A DNA stretch of 64,000 nucleotides from Betaproteobacteria bacterium (GCA_016720065.1 JADJXY010000002.1:1377001-1441000); one strand, 5' to 3'. Counted from the stretch's first letter, positions 50,869 through 60,632 are shown. Numbers and translations are program-made. Notes: generated by a model from the letters alone, not told the origin.

Positions 50869-52620
50869 TCAGGCAACGAGGGCTTCTTCTTCCGCAGGTT
50901 CGACCGGCACAACGGTGAGTTCGTCGCTTGCCAGATTGATGGACGCTGCGGGAACGGGGCGGCGCGGGTATTGCATGACGGCGGGCACGGTGCCTTGGTA
51001 AGCAAACCCCGGCACGGCAAGTAGCGATTTGATGAAATCGCCCTTCTTCTTCGCCCGCGCCAGCTTGAAGGCCGCCCCCATCTTCGCTTTCAGGCCGACC
51101 TCGCCGGCCAGGGATTCCAACTCGCTCAGGGTGAAGAGTTCGAGGAACTCGGTGTTCCATTTGAAGTGGCGGCCCTCATCGACCTCCAGATAGTTCAGCA
51201 GGGCTTCGAGATCGCGCTGTCCGACACCGAAAGCGGCCGATGCGGTGACCGCCAACATCAACTGCTCCAGATGCTGCGCGTCGATGGCATCAGCCTCGGG
51301 CAGCGCCACCGCGAAATCGAGGCGCTCAAGCACGCACGGCCCCGCGATCCGCTTGGCCGCTGCTCCAAATTCGATGCTACGGACATCGCCGGTATGGCCG
51401 CAGCGGGCCAGCGCGATCATCACGCGTCGGTTGCGCTCGGGCTTGGCCATCAACTCCTTTGCCGCCCACTTACGCCACTCAGTCACCCGGAAGTCCTTCA
51501 CCCGCTGCGGAGTCTGGTTCGAGGGCCGGGCAACGGTCACGTCGGGCTGGTCACGCTTGGCCAGGGTCTTGGCGGTTTTCGGGGGAAGCGGTGGCTCATT
51601 CTCGCGCTGCGCCTTGCGCCAAGCAGCAACCTTCTGAGTATTGCAGGCGGCGTCGAAGCATTGCGAGAGCGTCACATCGCCGTAGCTACCGGGCAGCGCC
51701 GACACCGCGCAACCAAACGAGGCGCAGCCTTGACAGGCGGCATACTGCGCGGCCCCAACGCCCAACTCACCTTCCGCCGCGATTGGAAGGTAGGCGCTGC
51801 CATCGCTCAATTTCACGATCTGCACCAACGGATACTGGTCGCGCAAGCCATGGGCCTTGGCCACGACGGCTTGCAGGGTCAATTCGTCGAAATGGGTAGG
51901 ATGCTGGCAGTAGCCCTCGCCGAGGGATTCGTCGAATAGGCCCGCCTGCCGGGCGGAATTATGCGGGCAGGCCGAGCACTGCGCGGTGTCGAAGATGGCG
52001 GCGGCCAGTTGGCGGGCGAAGCGTCCCAACTGTTCTTTCAGCACACCTACCGGCACCTTGTGTGCAAGCACGCCGGTCAGCACGCTGCTCTGCTTGTCGG
52101 GAGGAATGCCGGCTAGCAGTTCGGCGTGACCGAGTTGAATCTGGCGGCGCGTGAGCGCGGCCAGGACGGCAGGCGTGCAGGACAGGAGCGCCAACCGCCG
52201 CTCCAAGAGTTCCGGCTTCCAGCCGAGGCTCGCCGCCGCCTCTTCCTTGTCGCCCTTGTGGCGCAGCAACTGGCGCTTGGCGGCCTGCGCTTCCTCGGCA
52301 TGGGACATGGGGGCGCGGTGGTGGTTCTCGATGACGGCGATGGCCTCGGCCTCCTCGTCGTTCAAGGCTTCGATGACCACCGGCATGCCGTAGTCGTTGC
52401 CGAAGACGTTCTTCGCGGCTCGCCAGCGCCGCTCGCCGGCCACGATCTCGTAGAGGTCGGAGCCGGGGATGGGACGGACGAGGATGGGCTGGACGACGCG
52501 ACCGGCGGCGCGCAGACCCGCCTCGAGGTCGGCCATTTCGACCGGATCGAAGTATTCGCGGGGGTTCTTGCCTTGTACGATGCGATTGATCGGCAAGGTG
52601 GGAGTGGCGGGTGTTTCCAT
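50869..52620 (-). CDS. PRTRC system ParB-family protein
   Basis: 583 aa, long for ParB. The N-terminal CTP-binding core has NPREYFDP and GERRWRA (62-68), then ENHHRAPMSHAEEAQA and the helix-turn-helix (KEEAAASLGWKPELLERRLAL). Two Cys-rich clusters follow, C215/C218/C238 and C296/C299/C304/C321/C326, which look like metal-binding sites. Expected role: CTP-dependent clamp binding a parS-like site on the element. First gene of the core PRTRC unit. Confidence 0.88.
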   Translation of the reverse strand: METPATPTLPINRIVQGKNPREYFDPVEMADLEAGLRAAGRVVQPILVRPIPGSDLYEIVAGERRWRAAKNVFGNDYGMPVVIEALNDEEAEAIAVIENHHRAPMSHAEEAQAAKRQLLRHKGDKEEAAASLGWKPELLERRLALLSCTPAVLAALTRRQIQLGHAELLAGIPPDKQSSVLTGVLAHKVPVGVLKEQLGRFARQLAAAIFDTAQCSACPHNSARQAGLFDESLGEGYCQHPTHFDELTLQAVVAKAHGLRDQYPLVQIVKLSDGSAYLPIAAEGELGVGAAQYAACQGCASFGCAVSALPGSYGDVTLSQCFDAACNTQKVAAWRKAQRENEPPLPPKTAKTLAKRDQPDVTVARPSNQTPQRVKDFRVTEWRKWAAKELMAKPERNRRVMIALARCGHTGDVRSIEFGAAAKRIAGPCVLERLDFAVALPEADAIDAQHLEQLMLAVTASAAFGVGQRDLEALLNYLEVDEGRHFKWNTEFLELFTLSELESLAGEVGLKAKMGAAFKLARAKKKGDFIKSLLAVPGFAYQGTVPAVMQYPRRPVPAASINLASDELTVVPVEPAEEEALVA

Positions 52621-52722
52621 AAAGGTCTCCTGCTGTTGGATACCTTCATGCTCTCGTAAGATGGACGGCCTTCAAGGGCATGCCCGGACCGGAAAACGCT
52701 CACTACCCGCTCGGGCCACCCG

Positions 52723-52968
52723 TCAAGTCTGGGCTGGGTTGCCTGTGCCCTTCGCCAGTTCGACCAGGTCTTCCGCAGCCTGCTTGCCCCACCGCAGGCA
52801 ATGCGCCAGCGAGCTTTCTTCGTGGTGCACGCCGTTCAGTTCGCACTGCTTGCCGCTCTCGATCCGATTCCAAGCCTGTTGCGCCTTGTTGAGCAAGTGA
52901 TGGACCTCGATCAGCGCCACGCGCTCCTCCAGGGTGATTCGGTCGATCAGGTGTTTTTCCAGAGGCAT
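52723..52968 (-). CDS. Small helical hypothetical protein
   Basis: 81 aa, mostly helical (MPLEKHLIDRITLEERVALI). One base pair from the upstream ADP-ribosyltransferase-like gene and 102 bp before ParB. No family recognised. Probably part of the same operon. Confidence 0.55.
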   Translation of the reverse strand: MPLEKHLIDRITLEERVALIEVHHLLNKAQQAWNRIESGKQCELNGVHHEESSLAHCLRWGKQAAEDLVELAKGTGNPAQT

Positions 52969-52969
52969 C

Positions 52970-53545
52970 TCAGGCCCTCGTCGAGTGAGTACAGCCAACA
53001 AAGCGCTTCAGGCGCGTCATCAACTGCTGGCGGTGATCGGGAAACCGGGAGAGGTTCGGATCGGTGGCATCCTGCTTCCACCAGAGGCTCGCGTAATCGG
53101 AGACAACACCGTTGTAGCCACACTGCGGCCCGTCCTCATCGAACTCGGCGCACAGGCGTCGGATCGCCTCGCGGTGGCTCAAGCGAGTGATGGACACCAG
53201 CGTGCCCGGGTTCCACACCACCCAGACGTTGCCGCCGAAGCCGCACACCGCATCCATGCCCGAGTCGGCAAAGAAAGCGTCCCAGACATCGCCCTGCGTG
53301 TTCCGCCCGTCGAGGCGATCCGTCCAACGAGCCGACGGTGCGAGTCGCGCTTCCAGCACGCAACCGCCCGTCTCATACATGCCGTATTCGTAGGCAAGGG
53401 TCAGCGACTCGCTCAGGCAGATGCCGGTGCCGGTGTAGTTGCGGGAACGTGAGCGCCGGAAGCCTTCGCGCAAGATGATGCGGGCGGCAGTATCGCGGGT
53501 GCCGTGGTAGAGCGGGCCGATCAAGCGAGTCGTCGAGGTATCCAT
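52970..53545 (-). CDS. Putative ADP-ribosyltransferase-fold protein
   Basis: 191 aa. The N-terminus LYHGTRDTAARIILREGF with YTGTGICLSESLTLAYEYG resembles the NAD-binding H-Y segments of PARP/KptA-type ADP-ribosyltransferases (H14-G15-T16, then a G-x-x-L-S strand and a Tyr/Tyr helix). The third catalytic residue cannot be placed with certainty. It stands at the head of the PRTRC operon. Toxin, defence or protein-modifying role are possibilities only. Confidence 0.5.
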   Translation of the reverse strand: MDTSTTRLIGPLYHGTRDTAARIILREGFRRSRSRNYTGTGICLSESLTLAYEYGMYETGGCVLEARLAPSARWTDRLDGRNTQGDVWDAFFADSGMDAVCGFGGNVWVVWNPGTLVSITRLSHREAIRRLCAEFDEDGPQCGYNGVVSDYASLWWKQDATDPNLSRFPDHRQQLMTRLKRFVGCTHSTRA

Positions 53546-53692
53546 CCCCCCAGCGTCTCATCCGATCATTCATTTACAAGGCCTGGTCTGGATCAGAACG
53601 ACTCATCGGATATGGAAAAAGTGAGCAACGATAGGCTTTTTCCGGCGTACGTGACACGAAAACTGTATCAATCTGAAAATCACGGAGCCCGA

Positions 53693-55051
53693 CTAATAGC
53701 AGCGGGAAGATTGCATAAGTTCATCGAAGGTGTCGCTGTGCCGTAGGTAAAGGCCCTTCGTCAAAGCGATGTTCTGGGCGGGCTTCCGCCCAACGGCGGC
53801 GCATGTTGCCACGATGTCCCGATAGACCTTCTCGGAAATTGTTTGTCTCCCCGTATAGTTCATGAAGTAGTCAGGCATCTGCATACTGACCCGGTCACCT
53901 CGCGGGACCATGATGACGCTCGGTTGGCTTCCATTGGAGGCAAAAGTCAGGTACTGCCAACTTGGGTCCGGTACACCTCGATCCGGCACGGCATCGATGG
54001 AAAACGCCAAGTCTCCACCGTGAGTTAAAGCGAGATAAGCTTCTCGTGCGTGCTTTCCCATCTCGGCGATCAGAATGCACGGCTTGCTTGGCTCGTAGTA
54101 TTCATGCCTTACCTGAAAACCCAGAATATCCAGCAAGCGGTCGAATTTTTCCGGCGGCAGAGCCTGTTGCCCGGCGATCATCCAATTGATCTCCTTGGCG
54201 GTGACCTCGATCGAATCGGCGATTGCTTTTTTGCCACCTGGCCAGCATTGGATCATGCTGCTGACCTCGTTGCTTGCCGTGTTATCGAAATACTCCATAG
54301 GCTCCTTAGCAGGGATATCTCCGCTGCTCGGATCGGCCATCGCATCATCCGCATCACCTGAGAAGAGCCAGTTTTTCAGTTTTGGATCGTTTGATGCGTC
54401 CCAGTAGCGCGGGATATTCGTAGGAACGTTCATTTGCCAAGCAGATAACCAATCCCCCTGCGTCCAGTCCAGGTTATCGGGCACGTCGACCTTTGGCTCA
54501 ACGAACGGAAGTTCTTTCCAATGCTCGGCGAGTTGGCGCTGGCCGACTCTGCTGAAATGCTGGCAACGAAAACTGAAAGCCTTGTCGGCAATTTTGTGGA
54601 GTTCATCTAGCGATTTCGGCAAGTAGAACTGGAGTTGCCTGGCATCCTTCTGCCCGTTTCGCAGTACCGCAGCATGAGACTTATCGTTTGATGCGGCGAT
54701 GTCGACCGTGATGCCCGCACCTTGAAGCACCTCGATAAAGCCCTGGTCGGCGGCCGCGCAGTTGCGGCTGATCCGCAAGCGTTCAGGCTTACCTCGAAGC
54801 TCGGGCAGGCAATTCCAGAACTCAGTCAGAACATCAATGATCGGGCGCGGGACGTCGAGGCACACAAATCGGACGGCAGTAGCCGGCAATCCTGGCAAGG
54901 AAACGCCATACATGATCAACGGCAAGAATCCGACCTTTTCGGCCTCGGCCAGAGGTAAAGCATCGGCGGTAAAAATCACGCCACGAGACGAATGCAAAAA
55001 GACATGGCGCGCAGTGGCTAGCGTGAAATTGTGTTCCCTGACGATCGTCAT
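53693..55051 (-). CDS. Large hypothetical protein with central helix-turn-helix-like segment
   Basis: 452 aa. The middle (about 270-320: CWPGGKKAIADSIEVTAKE, then INWMIAGQQALPPEKFDRLL) looks like an XRE-type helix-turn-helix. The N-terminal 130 residues look like a compact alpha/beta domain (possibly DUF6930-like). I do not recognise the rest. Base composition is visibly lower in GC than the PRTRC genes, suggesting a separate origin. It is alone on the minus strand upstream of the ADP-ribosyltransferase-like gene. Confidence 0.6.
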   Translation of the reverse strand: MTIVREHNFTLATARHVFLHSSRGVIFTADALPLAEAEKVGFLPLIMYGVSLPGLPATAVRFVCLDVPRPIIDVLTEFWNCLPELRGKPERLRISRNCAAADQGFIEVLQGAGITVDIAASNDKSHAAVLRNGQKDARQLQFYLPKSLDELHKIADKAFSFRCQHFSRVGQRQLAEHWKELPFVEPKVDVPDNLDWTQGDWLSAWQMNVPTNIPRYWDASNDPKLKNWLFSGDADDAMADPSSGDIPAKEPMEYFDNTASNEVSSMIQCWPGGKKAIADSIEVTAKEINWMIAGQQALPPEKFDRLLDILGFQVRHEYYEPSKPCILIAEMGKHAREAYLALTHGGDLAFSIDAVPDRGVPDPSWQYLTFASNGSQPSVIMVPRGDRVSMQMPDYFMNYTGRQTISEKVYRDIVATCAAVGRKPAQNIALTKGLYLRHSDTFDELMQSSRCY

Positions 55052-55577
55052 CGTTGCTCCCGATTACCCTGGCGGATTGTCTTGTCGGGAATTATGACGG
55101 AAAAGCCTTCCGGCACATCGAAGGGTATTTGCCTTGCCCTCGTAACTAGCCCCGCCAATTCCAGGCGCTTGAGCTTGGCAAATTTCACTGCACTCTTGAG
55201 CCCTTACTTGCTCGCCGCCAAACTGTAAGGGCTATCCGCGGGCATGGTGTCCGCACAGCCTTCCTGGCAAAGTCATTCGTCCGGAAGCCCAGCACTGCTG
55301 GCGCCGCAGTCGTTACCTGCCTTCACCGCCGCCCTGTCCGGGGTCCACGCTTCATCCCGAACTGAGACCCATACCGGCCGACATCCGTCGACCGGTACCC
55401 TGAACCCAGGCACATCCACTTTGCCCACGCCGTCGACTTCACCCTGAAGTACGACGCGGCTTTTTCGCGCCTGTCCGTGACCGAAGCATTGGTCACCGTC
55501 ATGCCTTTGCCATCCCACTGGGGAGCACGCCTCCCCCGGGGATCGGTGTGTTCCCCGTTTTTCTTTGGAGAACACCC
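55052..55577 (+). promoter_or_regulatory. Structured leader of the methylase/helicase gene
   Basis: 526 bp without ORF. It contains an AGCCCTTAC...GTAAGGGCT hairpin (from about 55199), a box at 55248-55324 repeated at 61714-61791, a GTGACC...GGTCAC hairpin, and tandem hairpins GGGGAG-CACGC-CTCCCC (55520-55536) and GGGGA-TCGGTGTG-TTCCCC (55538-55556). GGAGAACACCC then precedes the ATG. The last part recurs before other genes of the element. Confidence 0.55.
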
Positions 55578-57905
55578 ATGGCCCGCCGTTCCACCGCGCC
55601 ATCCCTATGGCTGCCCGGATTCGATCCGGACGAGCCCGTGTCCCCTATCCTGCCAGAACTGGCAACCCCCATCTACGTTTCCTCGGTGGCAACGCCCCTG
55701 GCGGAATGCATTGAAGCGTCTCAGATTGAGACACCCGAACCCGCCGTAGTCGCCCGCGCCAGTTGGCGCACGACCAGCCAGGTCGTCGAGGCCGCACCGC
55801 GCCTCCTGTGGCCGCGCCTCACCAGTGCCGGCCGGCTCTATCCGGTCGGTGCCGTTGCGAAGTTCGAGGCCAATCTGGTGGCCATCGACACCCTGCAACG
55901 GATCGAGAACGAAAACCGCGCCCCCGCTGCGGAAGAGCGCCAGGCCCTCCAGCGCTACACCGGCTGGGGCGGTCTGCCGGCGAGCTTCAACCTCGACACC
56001 GACGAGCCCGCCTGGGCCGAACGTGCCCGCCGCTTGCAGGACCTGCTGCTGACCGAGGATTATGCCTCCGCGCGTGCCTCCGTGAACAACAGCCACTACA
56101 CCGAGATCCACGTGATCGAAGCCATGTGGCAGGCGATACGTGGTTTCGGCTTCAGCGGTGGCCGCGTGCTCGAACCCGCTGCCGGCATCGGCCATTTCAT
56201 CGGCGCCATGCCGGCGGAGCTGGCCGATCGCAGCAGCGTCACCGCCATCGAGATCGACCGCCTTTCGGGTCGCATCCTGCAGGCGCTCTACGGCGCCGCC
56301 GGCGTGGACGCAAGGGTTGCCCCTTTCGAGAAAACGCCCCTGCCCGAGAACTGGTTCGACCTGGTGATCGGCAACGTCCCCTTCGGCAAGTATCAGGTGG
56401 CCGACCAGAGCAACCGGGCCTACGCCCACTACAGCATCCACAACTACTTCCTCGGCCGCGCCCTCGACCTGGTGCGGCCCGGCGGGCTGGTCTGCCTCAT
56501 CACCAGCAGTCACACGCTGGAGTCCCGGCAGGAGACGGTACGCCGGTACCTGGCGAGCCAGGCCCACCTGCTGGGGGCCATCCGGCTCCCCAAAGGGGCC
56601 TTTGCCGGCATCGCCGCCACCGAGGTGCAGACCGACATCCTGTTCCTGCGCAAGCGGCAACGCTCGGAGACGGTCGAAGCCGAGTGGCTGGACATCACCG
56701 CGGTTCCGAACGAATTGAGGCATCCCCAGGCGCCGAGCAACCGCTACCTGCCGATCAACGAATGGTACATGCGGCACCCCGAGTTCTGCATCGGTCGCAT
56801 CCGCAGCGAGAGCAACGGCTACGAGGAAGTCCCGACGGCAGTCTTCGAGGGCGACCTGGAAGCAGCCCTGCTTGAGCGCATCGCCTTGCTGCCCACCGGC
56901 GTCTTTGAGCCGGTGAAGCACGCAACGGCACCGCTGCGTGTTGTGGTGCCGGCCGAAGCCGGTGCCCGCCCCGGAAGCTTTCGCCTGCATCAAGGGCGAG
57001 TGCATCGGGTCGAAGGCGGCGAACTGGTCGATATCCATGATCAGCTCAATGCCACACAGCGGGCCAGGATCACCGGGATGTGCGCGATCCGCGACCATGC
57101 CCGGGCCCTGCTCGATGCCCAGTTGGCCGATGAGAACGATGGTCCGCTGGGATACCTGCGGGCGATGCTCAACGGCACCTACGACCGTTTCGTCGCCAAG
57201 TACGGCTGCCTTACGGCCCGGGCCAACGCGTTAGCGTTTCGGCGCGATCCGGACTATCCCCTGCTCTTGTCCCTGGAGCATTACGACGAAGAGTCGGGAA
57301 CGGCGCGCAAGGCGGCGTTGTTCACCCAGCGCACCCTGAGCCGCGTGGTCGAACCCGACCGCGCGGGCGAGCCGAGCGAGGCGCTGGCCGCCTCCGTGCA
57401 GTGGCGAGGCCAGGTCGATCCGGTCTACATGGCCGGACTGCTGGAAGCACCGGAGGCGGAAGTATTGGAGGTGCTGGCCAACGCCGGTCACATCTTCCGG
57501 GACCCGATGGACGGAAGCTGGAAAACCGCCGACGACTACCTGTCGGGCAACGTGAAAACGAAGCTCAAGCAGGCGGTGCTGTCGGGCGCAGCGTATCGGC
57601 GCAACGTCGAGGCGCTGGAGAAGGTGCAACCGGAGGATCTGCCGCCGGCGGCCATTGAGCCGCGTCTGGGCGCGGTATGGGTTCCGGCCCATGACGTCGA
57701 GACCTTCGTCCAGGAAGTGCTGGAACTGAAGGACTGCCAAGTTGGCCTACTCGGCCGAGGCTGGCGCCTGGTCGGTAAAGTATGGCGAATGGGAAGCCCG
57801 GCAGAACGTCAAGGTGACCCAGGAATTCGGCACCTCGCGCATGAACGCCATCGAATTGGTGCAGTGCGCGCTGAACGTCCAGGTGCCGACGGTCCGCGAC
57901 CGTGA
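55578..57905 (+). CDS. N6-methylase/helicase large protein, N-terminal part (frameshifted)
   Basis: 775 aa before the stop. The DNA-methylase domain has motif I LEPAAGIGHFIGAMP (about 195-210) and the catalytic motif IV as NVPF (N266-F269; the usual form is NPPF/NPPY). It then reaches a segment (HDVETFVQEVLELKD) after which the reading frame leaves the conserved sequence. The remaining conserved protein continues in the frame starting at 57742. The pair resembles P1 DarB-type antirestriction proteins and SNF2-like methylase-helicases of ICEs. Confidence 0.75.
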   Translation: MARRSTAPSLWLPGFDPDEPVSPILPELATPIYVSSVATPLAECIEASQIETPEPAVVARASWRTTSQVVEAAPRLLWPRLTSAGRLYPVGAVAKFEANLVAIDTLQRIENENRAPAAEERQALQRYTGWGGLPASFNLDTDEPAWAERARRLQDLLLTEDYASARASVNNSHYTEIHVIEAMWQAIRGFGFSGGRVLEPAAGIGHFIGAMPAELADRSSVTAIEIDRLSGRILQALYGAAGVDARVAPFEKTPLPENWFDLVIGNVPFGKYQVADQSNRAYAHYSIHNYFLGRALDLVRPGGLVCLITSSHTLESRQETVRRYLASQAHLLGAIRLPKGAFAGIAATEVQTDILFLRKRQRSETVEAEWLDITAVPNELRHPQAPSNRYLPINEWYMRHPEFCIGRIRSESNGYEEVPTAVFEGDLEAALLERIALLPTGVFEPVKHATAPLRVVVPAEAGARPGSFRLHQGRVHRVEGGELVDIHDQLNATQRARITGMCAIRDHARALLDAQLADENDGPLGYLRAMLNGTYDRFVAKYGCLTARANALAFRRDPDYPLLLSLEHYDEESGTARKAALFTQRTLSRVVEPDRAGEPSEALAASVQWRGQVDPVYMAGLLEAPEAEVLEVLANAGHIFRDPMDGSWKTADDYLSGNVKTKLKQAVLSGAAYRRNVEALEKVQPEDLPPAAIEPRLGAVWVPAHDVETFVQEVLELKDCQVGLLGRGWRLVGKVWRMGSPAERQGDPGIRHLAHERHRIGAVRAERPGADGPRP

Positions 57906-60588
57906 CCCGGAGACCGACAAGTACTACGTCAATGCCGCCGAGACCTTGGCCGCCCGGGAAAAGTTGGGCCTCTTCAAGGAACGCTTCGCGACCTGGGCTT
58001 TCTCGGAGACCGAGCGCCGCGAGCGCTTGTGCCGCATCTACAACGACTTGTTCAACGCGACGCGGCCGCGGCACTTCGACGGCTCGCACCTGAAACTGCC
58101 GGGTTTCTCCCGCTGCTTCGATCTGCACCCGCACCAGCCGGATGCCGTGTGGCGCATCGTGCAGTCGGGCAATACCGGCCTCTTCCACGTGGTCGGCGCC
58201 GGCAAGACGGCGGTCTGCGTCATTGCCAGCATGGAGCTGCGGCGCCTGGGCTTCGCCCACAAGCCCTGCCATGTGGTGCCCAACCACATGCTGGCCCAGT
58301 ACACCGCGGAGTTCGTCCGGCTCTACCCCAACGCCTCGGTGTTGATGGCGACGAAGGAGGACCTGGAGGGCGATCACCGGCGCGAGCTGGTGTCGCGCAT
58401 CGCCACGGGCGACTGGGACGCGGTGGTCATCACGCACTCGAGTTTCGAGCGCATCAAGCTCTCGCCGCAATTCACCGAGGGCTACATCAAGGAGATCATC
58501 CATGAAATAGAAATGGCGGTGCGCGCCGAGAAAAGCAACGACCGGTCGAACCGGATCGTCAAGCAACTCGAGGCGATGAAGAAAAGCTGGCAGGCCTGGC
58601 TGGAGAAGCTGTCCGCCGACAGCAAGAAGGACGACCTACTGACCTGGGAACAACTGGGCATCGACTGGCTGTTCGTCGATGAAGCCCATTTGCACAAGAA
58701 CCTCTACCGGTTCACCAAGATGACCCGGGTGGCAGGTCTTCCGCTGACCAGTTCGGAACGCGCCTTCGATCTGTTCCTGAAGACGCGCTACACCATGCAG
58801 CGCCACGGCAATGCCCAGCGCGGCGTGGTATTCGCGACGGCGACGCCGGTGGCCAACACCATGGCCGAAGTCCACACCATGATGCGCTATCTGCAGCCCA
58901 AGCGGCTGGAGGAACTTGGGCTGCAGCAGTTCGATGCTTGGGCGGCGACCTTTGGGGAGAGCGTGACGGCGCTGGAAATCGCGCCGGACGGCAGCGGCTA
59001 CCGCATGCACACGCGCTTCGCGCGCTTCATCAACGTGCCCGAGCTGATGGCGGTGTTCGGCGAAGTGGCCGACATCCGCACAGCGGAAATGCTGGATCTG
59101 GCGGTGCCGAAGCTGCGCGGCAGCAAGCCGCGCATCGTGGCCTGCCCGGCCAGCCCGTCGCTCAAGGCCTTCGTGCAAAGCCTGGTGCTGCGCGCCGAGG
59201 CGATCCGCAACGGCGAGGTCGATCCGAAGGACGACAACATGCTGGCGGTGACCACCGACGGCCGCAAGGCCGCGCTGGACTTCCGGCTGGTAGCGCCGAC
59301 GGCGCGCTTCGACGAGAACGGCAAGGTGGCCGCCTGCGTGCGGGAAGTCCATGCCATCTGGCAGCGCACGATGGACTTCCGCGGTGCGCAGTTGGTGTTC
59401 TGCGACTTGTCGTCCCCCAAGGGCGGCAAGGCGTTCAGCGTCTACGACGACTTGCGAACGCGGCTCTTGGCGGCGGGCATTCCCGAGAAGGAAATCGCCT
59501 TCATCCATGACGCCGAGAGCGATGCCCAGAAGGCCGCGCTGTTCAAGGCGGTACGGGAAGGCCGGGTGCGGGTGCTACTGGGGTCCACCGCCAAGATGGG
59601 GGTGGGCACCAACGTACAGACCCGCCTCGTCGCCCTGCATCACCTTGACGCCCCATGGCGTCCCTGTGATGTGGAGCAGCGGGAGGGCCGTATCCTGCGC
59701 CAGGGCAACCTGAGCGAGGAGGTGGAGATTTTCCGCTACGTTACCCAGCAGAGTTTCGACAGCTACTCGTGGCAGACGCTGGAGACCAAGGCGCGTTTCA
59801 TCGCTCAGGTCATGGCGGGCGACAAGGGCATCCGCTCGCTGGAGGATGTGGAACTGGCGGCACTGTCCTATGCCGAGGTGAAAGCTTTGGCGTCGGGCAA
59901 TCCGCTGGTGATCGAGAAGGCCGGCGTGGATGCGGAGGTGGCCCGGCTCTCAACTTTGTTCTCGGTGTGGCGCAACCAGCGCTACGCCAACGAGAGCGAA
60001 GTTGGCCGGTTGCCGATAATGCTGGAGTCGCTGGAGAAGAAATTGGCACTGTACGCAGAGGACGCCACTCGCATTGAACCGCAGACCATGCAAAGCATCG
60101 CGGTGGAATTGGCGAGGCGCAAGATTGCAGGTCCCGATGCGGTGGGCGAAGCGCTACGCGGCTTGGTGAAGTCGGCCAAGGAAGAAGTGCGCACGGCTAG
60201 CCGGATGATCGAGCGGGTCGTCGGCCGCTTTGGCGGTTTCGACCTCGGCATCCTCGCCGCCCGCGGCGACGAGACGCCCAGTCTGTACCTGGCGGGACAC
60301 TGCCTGTACAACGCCGAGCCCTATCAAACGGGTCCAGCCCTGGTGGCGGCCTTGTTGGGAGCGCTGGAATCGGTCGGCAAGCACCACGCCGATACCGTGG
60401 CGCAGTTGGCGACCCGCCGCAAGCGGCTGGAGGATCTGCGGCTGGAACTGGCCCGGCCCTTCGAGCACGAAGGCCGGCTCACCGATCTACTGGTCCGGCA
60501 ACGAGAACTGCTCAAGCAACTCGACCTGGACAAGGATGAAGCGGGCAGTGCGAAGGCCGACGCCGAAGAAATTCGGCAAGCCGCATGA
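57742..60588 (+). CDS. N6-methylase/helicase large protein, helicase part (after frameshift)
   Basis: 948 aa. SF2/SNF2-type helicase: motif I VGAGKTAVC (GAGKT at 152-156), motif II VDEAH (D313-H316), motif III TATPVANT, and motif VI REGRILRQGN. A coiled C-terminus follows. The open frame has no good start of its own (a TTG at 57742 with no ribosome-binding site). Removing one T from GTTGG at about 57741-57743 would join it to the upstream ORF as ...CQVAYSAE..., giving one protein of about 1,660 residues. Confidence 0.8.
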   Translation: MAYSAEAGAWSVKYGEWEARQNVKVTQEFGTSRMNAIELVQCALNVQVPTVRDRDPETDKYYVNAAETLAAREKLGLFKERFATWAFSETERRERLCRIYNDLFNATRPRHFDGSHLKLPGFSRCFDLHPHQPDAVWRIVQSGNTGLFHVVGAGKTAVCVIASMELRRLGFAHKPCHVVPNHMLAQYTAEFVRLYPNASVLMATKEDLEGDHRRELVSRIATGDWDAVVITHSSFERIKLSPQFTEGYIKEIIHEIEMAVRAEKSNDRSNRIVKQLEAMKKSWQAWLEKLSADSKKDDLLTWEQLGIDWLFVDEAHLHKNLYRFTKMTRVAGLPLTSSERAFDLFLKTRYTMQRHGNAQRGVVFATATPVANTMAEVHTMMRYLQPKRLEELGLQQFDAWAATFGESVTALEIAPDGSGYRMHTRFARFINVPELMAVFGEVADIRTAEMLDLAVPKLRGSKPRIVACPASPSLKAFVQSLVLRAEAIRNGEVDPKDDNMLAVTTDGRKAALDFRLVAPTARFDENGKVAACVREVHAIWQRTMDFRGAQLVFCDLSSPKGGKAFSVYDDLRTRLLAAGIPEKEIAFIHDAESDAQKAALFKAVREGRVRVLLGSTAKMGVGTNVQTRLVALHHLDAPWRPCDVEQREGRILRQGNLSEEVEIFRYVTQQSFDSYSWQTLETKARFIAQVMAGDKGIRSLEDVELAALSYAEVKALASGNPLVIEKAGVDAEVARLSTLFSVWRNQRYANESEVGRLPIMLESLEKKLALYAEDATRIEPQTMQSIAVELARRKIAGPDAVGEALRGLVKSAKEEVRTASRMIERVVGRFGGFDLGILAARGDETPSLYLAGHCLYNAEPYQTGPALVAALLGALESVGKHHADTVAQLATRRKRLEDLRLELARPFEHEGRLTDLLVRQRELLKQLDLDKDEAGSAKADAEEIRQAA

Positions 60589-60598
60589 ATCGATTCAA

Positions 60599-60632
60599 CC
60601 CCCATGGCCGCAAGGCTGTGGGGGATTTTTTT
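60599..60632 (+). terminator. Intrinsic terminator after the helicase gene
   Basis: CCCCCA-TGGCC-GCAA-GGCTG-TGGGGG followed by ATTTTTTT, a strong hairpin with a T-tract 11 bases after the stop codon. Confidence 0.88.
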
